Shown: positions 37,801 through 45,849 of the stretch, piece after piece | How the letters are laid out: each line of letters begins with the position of its first letter | Numbering within the stretch: the stretch's first letter is position 1 | DNA from: Bifidobacteriaceae bacterium | Lineage (GTDB): Bacteria > Actinomycetota > Actinomycetes > Actinomycetales > WQXJ01 | Direction of reading: 5' to 3' | Length of the DNA: 64,000 bases | Assembly (NCBI GenBank): GCA_031270825.1 | Contig: JAISXH010000025.1 | Coordinates: forward strand, 40,428 to 104,427 | Made by a program: the position numbers and the translations under genes | The notes under the pieces: generated by a model | Databases searched by the model: none | The model's input: the letters and a program-made list of their open reading frames with translations, nothing else | Told to the model about the DNA's origin: nothing

Positions 37801-38798
37801 GCACTATTGAGTACCTGGGCGCCGGCGCGGCGACTCCTGCCGCGGTGTCTCAGTCCGTCCGGTGGCGTGTCGACAGCGACGACGTGACCGGTTTGACCAC
37901 GTATTCGCTGGCTGAGGGGTATCCGCCGGTGGTTTCACCGACTGTCCCCGGGTACACGGCCGACCCGTTGACGGTCCCGGCCACGCCCGCGGTCGCGTCC
38001 ACCGCGATTCCGCCTGCCGATTCGTCGGCGCAGGTGGTGTATGTGGCGGGCACCGACCAGGTGGTGGCGGTGGTTTATGTGGACGACGATTCGGGCGGCG
38101 CCGAGGTGTCCCCGGCCGCGGGGGCGCGCACGCGACTGGTCGGGGCGCGGCTGAGCCCGGTCGGATTCACGGCGGCGGAGGCTGAGGCGGGCGTGCCGCC
38201 CAACTATGTGTTCGTGTCTTTGGATAATGTCACGACCTTCGATGACGATGACGCTCAAACCCAAGTCATCACCGTCCATCTGGCGCATCACCACACCGTT
38301 TCGACTCTGGTGGTGACCCGGACGATCGAGTACACCGGCGCCGGGAATGCCACCCCCACCCCGGTGACCGATGACGTGTTGTGGCACGTCGACACCGACG
38401 ATGTGACCGGCGAGACGGCTTATTGGTCGTCCGAGGGATATCCGGCGGTCCAGTCGCCGGATGTGGACGGTCACGCGGTCGACCGGGAACTGGTGGCCGG
38501 CACCAATCCGGTCGCCCGGACCAGCGTGCCGCCGGCCGACCAGGTCGAGCATGTCGCCTACCGGCCGCTGGCCGCGCCAGGCCCCACTCCCACTCCGACT
38601 CCGACTCCGACCCCCGCCCCGACTCCGGCCCCGGCTTCGCCGTCGAGTCCGGCGCCGGCTCCGACCTCGACCGACCCAGGGGAGCTGCCCTTCACGGGTT
38701 CGCCGGGTCTGGCCGGGATGGTGGTCGCCGCCGGGTTGCTGATCAGCTTGGGTGTGGCCTTGATCCGCAACCGCCGCGGCGGCCGCGCGCGTTCTTGA
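34818..38798 (+). CDS. Large LPXTG-anchored modular surface protein (F5/8C-like, PKD, vWA, MucBP-like)
   Basis: About 1326 aa, exported and sortase-anchored. Modules in order: a long basic N-terminus and signal helix (to about residue 70, ending VSSADV); an F5/8C-like carbohydrate-binding region (about 70-220); three PKD-type repeats (about 222-475, the first with WEWDFGDGS); an Ig-like segment; a vWA domain whose MIDAS reads LVDDSESM (about 585-760); and a DUF11-like region (about 775-905). Two ~172-aa MucBP-like repeats share YVFVSLDNV and RTIEYxGAG. A Pro/Thr linker, the sortase signal LPFTG (about 1290-1294), a helix and a basic tail RNRRGGRARS follow. It is a likely adhesin. ATG 34818 has AAAGG upstream. 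Confidence 0.88.
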   Translation: MRSLFPSTLALRFNRRVVSDAVRPGSRHRPRSRQPGSRWRRRVVRTAAVLGAAALAAAMIVLPAQVSSADVNLEAAFTSQPSTGPTNVAFERLGASVVGVSSTRSDAAADAARNVLSARNGSWVSAGSEDAEWIVLDLSTAWELTEVRVTSPSYYNLVAINASFGDAATGPFTQFAAVASPGAQTSTLPVPPGARGRYLRLDFPASTPARWVEIGRVEALSGQVGGARVDFSDAAVAGSDAITDWEWDFGDGSAHSHTQDTSHIFANPGLYSVVLTVTDAAGDTATVTRLQRVTPPLHPELNPASPVESNSSPVQLLVDPVELNAAELVELFVDWDDGSATQRVTSFGSPPNLTGIAHYYRDDGVYQITLNGTDVRGEAMRTVVFEATIANAPPTVNLSARYVLPADGSWSLPSYSASDVNADLPSLACALDYGDGTSQSGLCTELANWSAHVYQGGIFLAVLTATDKDGGATSRSAVVNHQAPLSHFVNLYPVAGTATANEVTMRVKVWDWSDWTEAVGVDVEIAVGSWSQTVTTGAQGLAELRVPRVAGVPVTATVTNVPGATTWSGGDSNDLSALNKPQGDVLFLVDDSESMAGAQASVRTNIGFIAEQLGTTLDYQIGIMPLNVAGGSARPRIYAPATDSLDWIHDAVGRLTISPGGELGVDTIVDAFETRVGLRAEAPSCLVLVADEATQQSLHTVQQAADALAANRGTLYSIVPTTPVAGGSNQEYRDLATNSGGAVFEFSSFVSDPQPLLQALTTQCVASVLELTDLSVTVGDGRTEVGQTGSGVHTVTVTNHGTTDAAGVALELEVTGPVTLGQVSGQGVAAAMPGGGSKITWPAFNLAGGATTSFTVAWSVSAGAQLGDLVEASAQVSDDGANGADITPANNEARDVTTVTAAPPPNDQTVTVVYVDDHAGGVAVTPTSGARVSVTGPALAAVGFTQGEAEAGVPAGYVFVSLDNVATFDDDDAAAQVITVHVGHHHSYSDLQTTRTIEYLGAGAATPAAVSQSVRWRVDSDDVTGLTTYSLAEGYPPVVSPTVPGYTADPLTVPATPAVASTAIPPADSSAQVVYVAGTDQVVAVVYVDDDSGGAEVSPAAGARTRLVGARLSPVGFTAAEAEAGVPPNYVFVSLDNVTTFDDDDAQTQVITVHLAHHHTVSTLVVTRTIEYTGAGNATPTPVTDDVLWHVDTDDVTGETAYWSSEGYPAVQSPDVDGHAVDRELVAGTNPVARTSVPPADQVEHVAYRPLAAPGPTPTPTPTPTPAPTPAPASPSSPAPAPTSTDPGELPFTGSPGLAGMVVAAGLLISLGVALIRNRRGGRARS

Positions 38799-38884
38799 CC
38801 AGGACCGGCCGACAAATGGGCCGACGGCTCTGGCCGGATCGCATGGCGCCTAACCACGGCGGGGCGCCCCGACGGCGCGCCGGC

Positions 38885-38959
38885 GCGTGGACCGCTGGCG
38901 TCCGGGCACCCGACTCAGGGGCGGCCTGCGGGCGCCGCGGGCGGCGTGGACCGCTGGCG
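38885..38959. repeat. Two 16-bp direct repeats upstream of the GNAT gene
   Basis: GCGTGGACCGCTGGCG occurs exactly at 38885-38900 and 38944-38959, 59 nt apart, just before the GNAT gene start. Its role is unknown; it could be a local duplication or a regulator site. Confidence 0.5.
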
Positions 38960-38976
38960 CAGGGGAAGCTCCTAGA

Positions 38977-39888
38977 ATGGCGATGGTGACAGACACGCGG
39001 TTGCTCCGGTTGGGCGTGCCAAAGCGCAGCCGCCCGCGCCTGCTGGCGCGCCAGGATTACCCAGCCGCGTTGGCGTTTTGCCATTCGCTCGGCGCCGATG
39101 GCGTGATGGCGGGCCATCGCTTGGCCCAGGCCATTTCGGCGCCGGTCTCCTCCGGTGAGGTCTGGGCGCTTGAGCACCCGGGGGCCAGGCCCGCTGGCCA
39201 GCGCTTGCGTTCCGAGCATCTGCGGGCCTTGATGTGGGCGGCCGGCTCCTTGATGCCGGTGGGCGCCGATTCGACCACCGCCACCGCTTTCCTGCCCATG
39301 GTCCGTGATCGCGGCAACCGCTATGCCTCGATGGTGGGCGATGCCGCCGCGGTGGCGGCGCTGTGGGCCCGGCTCGCGCCCGCCTGGCCGCCGCCGCGGG
39401 CCTATCGCCAGGCCCAGCCGCTGATGGCGATCGGCGGACCGGGCGAGGGCGCGGCCGACCCGCTGGTCAAACCGGCCACGCCGGACATGCTCGACCGGAT
39501 TGTGCCGGCTTGCCGGGCGATGTTCACCGAAGAGCTGGGCTTCCCGCCGCCAGGGCCGCCGGAAGCCTACCGGGCGCACGTGGCCAACCAGATCGGGCGG
39601 GGCGCGCTGCTGGCCCGCCTTGAGCCGTCCACCGGGGAAGTCGTCTTCAAAGCCGAATTGGGCGCCGACTGCGGCCGCTGGGTGCAAGTCCAGGGCGTGT
39701 GGACCAATCCGGCCTACCGAGGCCGGGGAATCGCCAAGGCCGGCATGGTCGCGGTCATAGCGCACGCCCGCGCCTGCGGCCGTGACCGCGTCTGCCTCTA
39801 TGTCAACGACTTCAACGCCCCGGCCCTGGCGGTTTACCGGGCTGTCGGCTTCACCCAGGTCGGCACCTGGGCCACCGTCCTGCTCTGA
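38977..39888 (+). CDS. GNAT acetyltransferase with N-terminal DUF4081
   Basis: About 303 aa. The N-terminal half (DUF4081-like) includes VWALEHPGARPAGQRLRSEHL. The C-terminal GNAT domain has the acetyl-CoA-binding QVQGVWTNPAYRGRGIAKAG and ends VNDFNAPALAVYRAVGFTQVG. This gene conventionally lies between ispG and proS in actinobacteria; its substrate is not known to me. I chose ATG 38977 over the upstream in-frame ATG at 38887, because similarity starts with MAMVTDTRLLRLG. Confidence 0.85.
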   Translation: MAMVTDTRLLRLGVPKRSRPRLLARQDYPAALAFCHSLGADGVMAGHRLAQAISAPVSSGEVWALEHPGARPAGQRLRSEHLRALMWAAGSLMPVGADSTTATAFLPMVRDRGNRYASMVGDAAAVAALWARLAPAWPPPRAYRQAQPLMAIGGPGEGAADPLVKPATPDMLDRIVPACRAMFTEELGFPPPGPPEAYRAHVANQIGRGALLARLEPSTGEVVFKAELGADCGRWVQVQGVWTNPAYRGRGIAKAGMVAVIAHARACGRDRVCLYVNDFNAPALAVYRAVGFTQVGTWATVLL

Positions 39889-39964
39889 CACCGGAAGTCG
39901 CCGCCAACCGCAGCCCGGGCGGCATCGGACAGCGGCTGAAAACTGAGCAAACCCCAACGGTCGG

Positions 39965-39970
39965 TAAGGT
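39965..39970 (+). promoter_or_regulatory. Possible -10 element for a leaderless proS transcript
   Basis: TAAGGT fits the TANNNT actinobacterial -10 pattern and ends 7 nt before the proS GTG at 39978, which would make the mRNA leaderless. I see no convincing -35. Confidence 0.35.
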
Positions 39971-39977
39971 TTAGGAC

Positions 39978-41777
39978 GTGCTGCGAATGTCCAATCTGTT
40001 TGTCAAGACTCTTCGTGAGGACCCGGCGGACGCCGAAGTCGCCTCCCATAAGCTCCTGGTGCGGGCGGGATATATCCGGCGGCAAGCGCCTGGGATCTAT
40101 GCCTGGCTGCCGCTGGGCCTGAGGGTTCTGGGCAAGGTGGAGGCGATTGTGCGCCAAGAGATGGACCGCATTGGCGGCCAGGAGGTGCGCTTCCCGGCGC
40201 TGCTGCCAGCCGAGCCGTACCAGGCGTCGGGACGTTGGGATGACTACGGGCCGAACATGTTCCGCCTGAAGGACCGCAAAGAGGCGGACATGCTGCTGGC
40301 GCCGACCCATGAAGAGGTTTTCACGCTGCTGGTCAAGGACATGTGCTCCAGCTACAAGGACCTGCCGCTGATGCTCTACCAGGTTCAGACCAAGTACCGC
40401 GACGAGGCGCGGCCGCGGGCGGGCCTGCTGCGCGGGCGTGAGTTCATCATGAAGGACGCCTATTCGTTCGACCTCGATGATGCCGGGCTGGACCGCGCCT
40501 ATGAGGCCCAACGCGGCGCCTACCAGCGCATTTTCAACCGCCTGGGGCTGGACACGGTGATCGTGTCGGCGATGTCCGGGGCCATGGGCGGCTCGCGTTC
40601 GGAGGAGTTCCTCCATCCCACGGCGGTGGGGGAGGACACCTACGTTCGTTCGGCTGGGGGCTACGCCGCCAACGTCGAGGCGGTCGCCACCCCGGTCCCG
40701 CCAGCCCGCCTGATCGACGGGCTGGCGCCCGCGCAGGTGCGGCCCACGCCCGGCGCCACCACGATCGAGACCTTGGTCGAGGCCGCGAATCGCCTCCAGC
40801 CCCGCCCCGGCGGCCAGCCGTGGACGGCGGCGGACACCCTCAAGAACGTGGTGTTGGCGCTGATTCAGCCCGATGGCGCCCGCGAGCTGATCGTGGTGGG
40901 GCTGCCCGGCGACCGCGAAGTCGACATGACCAGGCTGGAGGCGGCCGTCTTCCCGGCCGAAGTCGAGCCGGCCGCGGACGAGGATTTCGCCCGCCATCCG
41001 GAGTTGGTGCGCGGTTACATCGGTCCGCAGGTTCTAGGCGTCAACCGGGCCGAGGCCTCCTCGGCGGCGCCCTATTTCCTGGACCCGCGAATCGTGGCCG
41101 GCACCGTCTGGGTCACCGGCGCCAACGCGGTTGACGAGCATGTTTTCGGCCTGGTCGCGGGGCGCGATTTCCGCGCGGCGGGCCAAGAGGATCAGCCGGT
41201 GCTGGATGTGGCCTCGGTCCGGGCCGGCGACCCGGCGCCAGACGGGTCCGGTCCGCTGGAGTTGGCCCGAGGCATCGAGCTGGGACACATCTTCCAACTC
41301 GGCCGCAAGTACGCCCAGGCCCTGGACCTGAAGGTGTTGGACCAGAACGGCAAGCTGGTGACGGTCACGATGGGCTCCTACGGGATTGGCGTGACCCGCG
41401 CGCTGGCGGCCTTGGCGGAGAAATACCACGACGACCGCGGCCTGATCTGGCCGGTCCATGTTGCCCCGGCCCACGTCCACGTGGTCGCCACCGGCAAGGA
41501 CGCGGGCATTTTCGCGGCGGCGACGGACCTGGCCGCCGATCTGGAAGAGGCCGGTCTGGAGGTGCTCTACGACGACCGCCCCAAGGTTTCGGCCGGGGTC
41601 AAGTTCGCCGACGCCGAGCTGCTGGGCGTGCCGTACATCCTGATCGTGGGACGCGGTCTGGCCGCCGGCGTGGTCGAGCTCAAGGATCGCGCCGCCGGAA
41701 CCAGCGCGGAACTGGCTTTGGACGATGCCGCCGCCCGGGTGGTCGCGATTGTCAACGGCGCGCTCGGGCCGCTCTGA
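39978..41777 (+). CDS. proS: Prolyl-tRNA synthetase (bacterial type, with editing domain)
   Basis: A 599-aa class II synthetase charging tRNA-Pro. The N-terminus is [20 protein letters not shown]. Class II motif 2 region: [21 protein letters not shown] is present in overlapping blocks. An insertion (about residues 220-400) between motifs 2 and 3 matches the YbaK-like editing domain of bacterial-type ProS. Motif 3: [15 protein letters not shown]. The C-terminal anticodon-binding domain includes [19 protein letters not shown]. It starts with GTG. The LPFTG gene upstream interrupts the usual ispG-GNAT-proS order. Confidence 0.96.
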   Translation: MLRMSNLFVKTLREDPADAEVASHKLLVRAGYIRRQAPGIYAWLPLGLRVLGKVEAIVRQEMDRIGGQEVRFPALLPAEPYQASGRWDDYGPNMFRLKDRKEADMLLAPTHEEVFTLLVKDMCSSYKDLPLMLYQVQTKYRDEARPRAGLLRGREFIMKDAYSFDLDDAGLDRAYEAQRGAYQRIFNRLGLDTVIVSAMSGAMGGSRSEEFLHPTAVGEDTYVRSAGGYAANVEAVATPVPPARLIDGLAPAQVRPTPGATTIETLVEAANRLQPRPGGQPWTAADTLKNVVLALIQPDGARELIVVGLPGDREVDMTRLEAAVFPAEVEPAADEDFARHPELVRGYIGPQVLGVNRAEASSAAPYFLDPRIVAGTVWVTGANAVDEHVFGLVAGRDFRAAGQEDQPVLDVASVRAGDPAPDGSGPLELARGIELGHIFQLGRKYAQALDLKVLDQNGKLVTVTMGSYGIGVTRALAALAEKYHDDRGLIWPVHVAPAHVHVVATGKDAGIFAAATDLAADLEEAGLEVLYDDRPKVSAGVKFADAELLGVPYILIVGRGLAAGVVELKDRAAGTSAELALDDAAARVVAIVNGALGPL

Positions 41778-41882
41778 GCCGATGTTTGAGCGTCCGAAAG
41801 AGGGTGCTCGGCCTTTGGTGTGCCGGGGGCGCCTTCGGCAGGTCGTGAGCGGCGGCCAGGAGGGCTGAAAGATGGCTGCAGG

Positions 41883-43214
41883 ATGACCGAAAGCTTCGAC
41901 GCGGTCGATGTGATCATCGCCAAACGCGACGGCCGGCGCCTTTCGGAGGCCCAAATCGACTGGGTGGTGGACGCCTATAGCCGTGGCCAGGTGGCCGAAG
42001 AGCAGATGAGCGCCTTGGCCATGGCGATCGTGTTGAACGGCATGGAGCGGGCCGAGATCGCTCGCTGGACCGACGCGATGATCCGGTCCGGCAAGCGGAT
42101 GGACTGGGGCCAGTTGGGGCGCGTGACGGTTGACAAACACTCGACCGGCGGAGTCGGCGACAAGATCACGCTGCCCTTGGCGCCGCTGGTGGCCTCGTTC
42201 GGGCTGGCGGTGCCGCAGTTGTCGGGGCGGGGCCTGGGGCACACCGGCGGCACTCTGGACAAGCTGGAGGCGATCAAAGGCTGGCGGGCGGACCTCGACC
42301 AGGTGGCGATGGAGGCGCAACTGCGCGGTGTTGGGGCTGTGATCTGCGCGGCGGGGGCGGACCTGGCCCCGGCGGACAAGAAGCTGTACGCCCTGCGGGA
42401 CGTGACCGGCACAGTCGAATCGATCCCGCTGATCGCCAGTTCCATCATGTCGAAGAAGATCGCCGAGGGCGCCGACCACCTGGTGCTGGACGTCAAGTGC
42501 GGTTCGGGGGCGTTCATGAAAGACCAGGACCGGGCTGAGGAGTTGGCGCGGGTCATGGTCGAACTTGGCGCCGACGCCGGCATGGGCGTGTCCGCCCTGG
42601 TGACAGACATGTCGGCGCCGCTGGGGCGGACCGTTGGCAACGCCCTGGAGGTGCGCGAGGCGATCGAAGTCCTGGCCGGCGGCGGCCCGGCGGACGTGGT
42701 AGGGCTGACCTTGGCGCTGGCCCGGGAGATGCTGGACGCAGGCGGGTTGGCCCAGGCCGACCCGGCGGCGGCGCTGGCGGGCGGCCGGGCGATGGACACC
42801 TGGCGGGCCATGGTCGCCGCCCAGGGCGGCGACCCGGACGCGGCCCTGCCCACGGCGCGGCATTCAGAGGAACTGATCGCGCCCGTGACCGGCCGGCTGA
42901 CCGGCCTGGACGCAATGGCCTTCGGCGTGGCGGCCTGGCGCCTGGGGGCGGGGCGGGCGCGCCGGGAAGACGCGATCCAGCTAGGGGCGGGGATAGAGCT
43001 TCTGGCCCACCTTGGCGACCGGGTGGTGGCGGGCCAGCCGTTGGCGCGCCTGTGGACGGACACCCCCGACCGCTTCGAACGCGCCCGCCAGGCCCTCGCC
43101 GGCGGCGCCATCGGCATTGCCCCTGAGGACGCGGACAGCTCGGAACCGGCCTCTTGGCCGGCCGCTGAAGGCGCTCCGAGGGGCCTGGTCTTAGCCCGGA
43201 TCGGTCCGGTCTGA
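41883..43214 (+). CDS. deoA: Thymidine phosphorylase
   Basis: About 443 aa, a pyrimidine-nucleoside phosphorylase releasing thymine and deoxyribose-1-phosphate in nucleoside salvage. The N-terminal helical domain begins DVIIAKRDGRRLSEAQIDWV. The glycine-rich phosphate site is VDKHSTGGVGDKITLPLAP, followed by LSGRGLGHTGGTLDKLEAI. KCGSGAFMKDQDRA and the C-terminal domain are intact. ATG 41883 gives the family length; the open frame runs 63 nt further without similarity. It is an unusual guest between proS and nusA. Confidence 0.95.
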   Translation: MTESFDAVDVIIAKRDGRRLSEAQIDWVVDAYSRGQVAEEQMSALAMAIVLNGMERAEIARWTDAMIRSGKRMDWGQLGRVTVDKHSTGGVGDKITLPLAPLVASFGLAVPQLSGRGLGHTGGTLDKLEAIKGWRADLDQVAMEAQLRGVGAVICAAGADLAPADKKLYALRDVTGTVESIPLIASSIMSKKIAEGADHLVLDVKCGSGAFMKDQDRAEELARVMVELGADAGMGVSALVTDMSAPLGRTVGNALEVREAIEVLAGGGPADVVGLTLALAREMLDAGGLAQADPAAALAGGRAMDTWRAMVAAQGGDPDAALPTARHSEELIAPVTGRLTGLDAMAFGVAAWRLGAGRARREDAIQLGAGIELLAHLGDRVVAGQPLARLWTDTPDRFERARQALAGGAIGIAPEDADSSEPASWPAAEGAPRGLVLARIGPV

Positions 43215-43226
43215 CGGCCCGGACCG
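43202..43226. terminator. Bidirectional terminator hairpin between deoA and the DUF4439 gene
   Basis: CGGTCCGG (43202-43209) pairs perfectly with CCGGACCG (43219-43226). The stem spans the deoA stop codon and ends 2 nt from the end of the convergent lipoprotein gene, so it can serve both strands. Confidence 0.55.
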
Positions 43227-43227
43227 G

Positions 43228-44202
43228 CTAATCAATGAACGGCAGGGCGGGCAGTTCCGCGCCCCAGGCCGCCGCCGCGACCAGTTCCCAGGTCAGCATC
43301 GGATCGGCGGCGCCGCCGGCGGGCAACGCGGCATAGTGGCTGGCCAGCGCCAATTCGACGGCCGCCCAACGGTCTTGGGCCGCGCCGGCGTCAGTTGTCG
43401 GCTCACCGAGCTGGTAAGCGGTTTGTCGGGGATCGGGCTCGGCGCCCAGGTCGGCCAGGATCTGGCCGCGAGATCGATGCAGGGCGGCAGCCGCGGCCAA
43501 TTGATCGGCCAATTCTGGATCGGCCGCCTGGGCCGCCAGATGTTCGCCGATGAACCCGGCCTGGTCCTCGGCCAGGGCCAAATCGCTTAGGGCCGCCGAA
43601 TCGACTCGGGCCAAGTCCTCGGCCGGGGGCGGATCGGCGCCGTCTAAGGCCGCGAAGACAATCGCCTCATCGGCCGCGGCGGCGCGCATGATCGCTGCCG
43701 CCACCGCGTCTTCGCCGCCCAGGCGGGCCGCGAAAGCGCGAACCCTGGTCAGGTCACGTAGCAAGAGGTCGTCATCACAGCCGTCGCCCTGGGTGGCGGG
43801 GCCGGGCGATTCGTTGGCGTCGGGACCGCCGGATTCGATGGTCTCGGGTCCGGTCGATTCGCCGATGTCGGGTCCGGTCGATTCGCTGGCGGGACCGGAC
43901 GTGGGCGCTGGAGCGGGATCGCCTGAAGGAGTCCCGAGGGCGTCGAGCCAGACGGGCGCGTGCCGTGCCAGCAACTCCAGGCCGGCGTCCTGGAGGTGGT
44001 CCGGCGGCTGGGCCGCGCAGGCGGCGGCGGCCGGCCCCAGACTGGTCAGCGCCTGGATCAGGTTTTCGCGGTCGGTGGTGTCCGGCTGAGCCGTTGGCGC
44101 GGGCTCGGGCGAACACCCCGCCAGGGCCGTGGCGGCCATGGCCGCCACGGCCAGCAGGCCGGCGGCCAGAACTGTCGCCAGCGGTGAACGGGGTTTCAGC
44201 AT
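43228..44202 (-). CDS. Alanine-rich lipoprotein with C-terminal DUF4439 (ferritin-like) domain
   Basis: About 324 aa. A lipoprotein signal peptide ends with the lipobox ALAGC (Cys about residue 29). The middle carries a Ser/Thr/Pro/Gly-rich tract with repeats such as ESTGP and ESGGPD. The C-terminal ~125 residues match the helical DUF4439 domain (AAAALHRSRGQILADLGAEP, then WAAVELALASHYAAL). A DUF4439 gene near rimP/nusA is a recurring actinobacterial neighbour; its function is unknown. ATG 44202 places the signal peptide at the N-terminus. It is divergent from nusA. Confidence 0.75.
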   Translation of the reverse strand: MLKPRSPLATVLAAGLLAVAAMAATALAGCSPEPAPTAQPDTTDRENLIQALTSLGPAAAACAAQPPDHLQDAGLELLARHAPVWLDALGTPSGDPAPAPTSGPASESTGPDIGESTGPETIESGGPDANESPGPATQGDGCDDDLLLRDLTRVRAFAARLGGEDAVAAAIMRAAAADEAIVFAALDGADPPPAEDLARVDSAALSDLALAEDQAGFIGEHLAAQAADPELADQLAAAAALHRSRGQILADLGAEPDPRQTAYQLGEPTTDAGAAQDRWAAVELALASHYAALPAGGAADPMLTWELVAAAAWGAELPALPFID

Positions 44203-44350
44203 CGCATCGATACTGCCACTTAGTAGACTCTTGGCCCAACAGCGGCTGGCGGTCCGGCTGACGGTCCCACCGGCGCCGCCGCTAAACAGCACAAATGAAC
44301 AGCACAAATGAACAGGCCCTGAGCCAGGGCGAGCTGGGGGAGGTGGGTCG

Positions 44351-45352
44351 ATGGACATCAACATGACCGAACTGAAGTCCTTGGAAACCGAGCGGGACAT
44401 CCCGCTTAGAATCCTGATACCGGCGATTGAGCAGGCCATGCAGCTGGCCTATGAGAAGACGCCAGGCGCGCAAGAGCACTCGCGGGTGCACCTGGACCGC
44501 CAAAGCGGCCACGTCACCGTCTGGGCGCAGGAACGCGACCAAGACGGCGTTCTGGTCCGCGAGTGGGATGACACGCCACGCGACTTCGGCCGCGTCGCCG
44601 CCGCGACCGCCCGCCAGGTCATCCTTGGGCGGCTGCGGGACGCCGAAGACACCGTGCTGGTGGGCACCTTCCAAACCCGTGAGAACGACATCGTGACCGG
44701 CTCCGTGGTGCACACGCGCGACCCCAGGGTGGTGCACATCGATCTGGGCGGAGTCGAAGGCGTGCTGCCGGCCCATGAGCAGATCCCGGGCGAGGTGCTG
44801 AACCATGGCGACCGGGTCAAGGTTCTGGTCCAAGAGGTCACCCGCGGCCCCAAGGGGCCGTCCATCACGCTGTCGCGTTCACATCCGGCGCTGGTCAAGC
44901 GCCTGTTCGCGCTGGAGGTGCCAGAGGTGGCGGACGGCCGGGTGGAGATCGCCTCGATCGCCCGCGAGGCCGGGCACCGCACCAAGATCGCCGTCAAAGC
45001 CAACGAGGCCGGGCTCAACGCCAAGGGCGCGTGCATCGGGCCGATGGGCGGACGGGTCCGGGCGGTGATGGCCGAACTAGGACCCGAGAAGATCGACATC
45101 GTCGACTACTCCGAGGACCCGGCCGCTTTCGTCGCCGCGGCGCTGTCGCCGGCCCGCGTGACGTCGGTGGAGATCGTGGACGGGGGGACCCGCACCGCCC
45201 GAGCCGTGGTTCCAGACTTCCAGTTGTCGCTGGCGATTGGCCGCGAAGGCCAGAACGCCCGGTTGGCGGCCAAGTTGACCGGCTGGCGGATCGATATCCG
45301 CTCCGACATCGTCCCAACGGCTCCAAAGTCCCCCGACCCGGCCGAGAGCTAA
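44351..45352 (+). CDS. nusA: Transcription termination/antitermination protein NusA
   Basis: A 333-aa RNA-polymerase and RNA-binding factor. The N-terminal polymerase-binding domain (about 1-125) is followed by S1 ([20 protein letters not shown]) and two KH domains, the first around [19 protein letters not shown] and the second around [20 protein letters not shown]. The C-terminal acidic repeats of proteobacterial NusA are absent, as is normal here. An excellent GGGGGAGG site precedes the ATG. Only 148 nt separate it from the divergent lipoprotein gene, leaving no room for rimP, which normally precedes nusA. Confidence 0.96.
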   Translation: MDINMTELKSLETERDIPLRILIPAIEQAMQLAYEKTPGAQEHSRVHLDRQSGHVTVWAQERDQDGVLVREWDDTPRDFGRVAAATARQVILGRLRDAEDTVLVGTFQTRENDIVTGSVVHTRDPRVVHIDLGGVEGVLPAHEQIPGEVLNHGDRVKVLVQEVTRGPKGPSITLSRSHPALVKRLFALEVPEVADGRVEIASIAREAGHRTKIAVKANEAGLNAKGACIGPMGGRVRAVMAELGPEKIDIVDYSEDPAAFVAAALSPARVTSVEIVDGGTRTARAVVPDFQLSLAIGREGQNARLAAKLTGWRIDIRSDIVPTAPKSPDPAES

Positions 45353-45471
45353 GCCAGCCGGTCGGCATCGGGCCCGCCGCATTAGCTGGCCGAGTCCGCT
45401 AGACTGTCCGAGGCCGAGTCACGGACCCGCGCTTCGCACGCGCGCCTTGGAGAAGCCTGAGAGGAAAAGCG

Positions 45472-45789
45472 ATGGCTTCAAACCCGATGCGCACCTGTGT
45501 CGGATGCCGTGGACGCGACTCAGGCTCCAACCTGATCCGATTGGTCCTCGACGCCAGCACCTCCCCGGCGCTGATAGTGGTGGACCGGCGTGGTGGTTTG
45601 CCCGGACGTGGCGCGTGGTTGCATCCCAAGCGCCAGTGCGTAGACCGGGCGATCGGCCGGAAGGTGTGGGCGCGGGCGTTTCGCCACTCGGGCGGCGTGG
45701 ACGCAGGCGCCCTGCAAGGGTTGGAGGAACCAGATCAAATCGACCCGGCGGGTGGTAAGACCGATGGACACACCATGAGTGCCCTCTAA
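45472..45789 (+). CDS. ylxR: YlxR-family RNA-binding protein (DUF448, RnpM-like)
   Basis: A 105-aa protein with the YlxR fold signature MRTCVGCRG near the N-terminus, RRGGLPGRGAWLHP and basic C-terminal residues. Relatives bind RNA, including RNase P RNA. It lies between nusA and infB, its conserved position. The start has a GAGGAAAAG site. The tail after about residue 80 is not conserved. Confidence 0.9.
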   Translation: MASNPMRTCVGCRGRDSGSNLIRLVLDASTSPALIVVDRRGGLPGRGAWLHPKRQCVDRAIGRKVWARAFRHSGGVDAGALQGLEEPDQIDPAGGKTDGHTMSAL

Positions 45790-45849
45790 TGAGTACCCAA
45801 GACTAAGTGGCGCGTTCCTGCCTTGGAACGGGCCAAGGACAGGAGCATT

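Noticed and set aside
41034..42863. A 609-codon open frame on the minus strand opposite proS and deoA
   Set aside because: It is a high-GC shadow of two well-recognised genes and shows no protein similarity.
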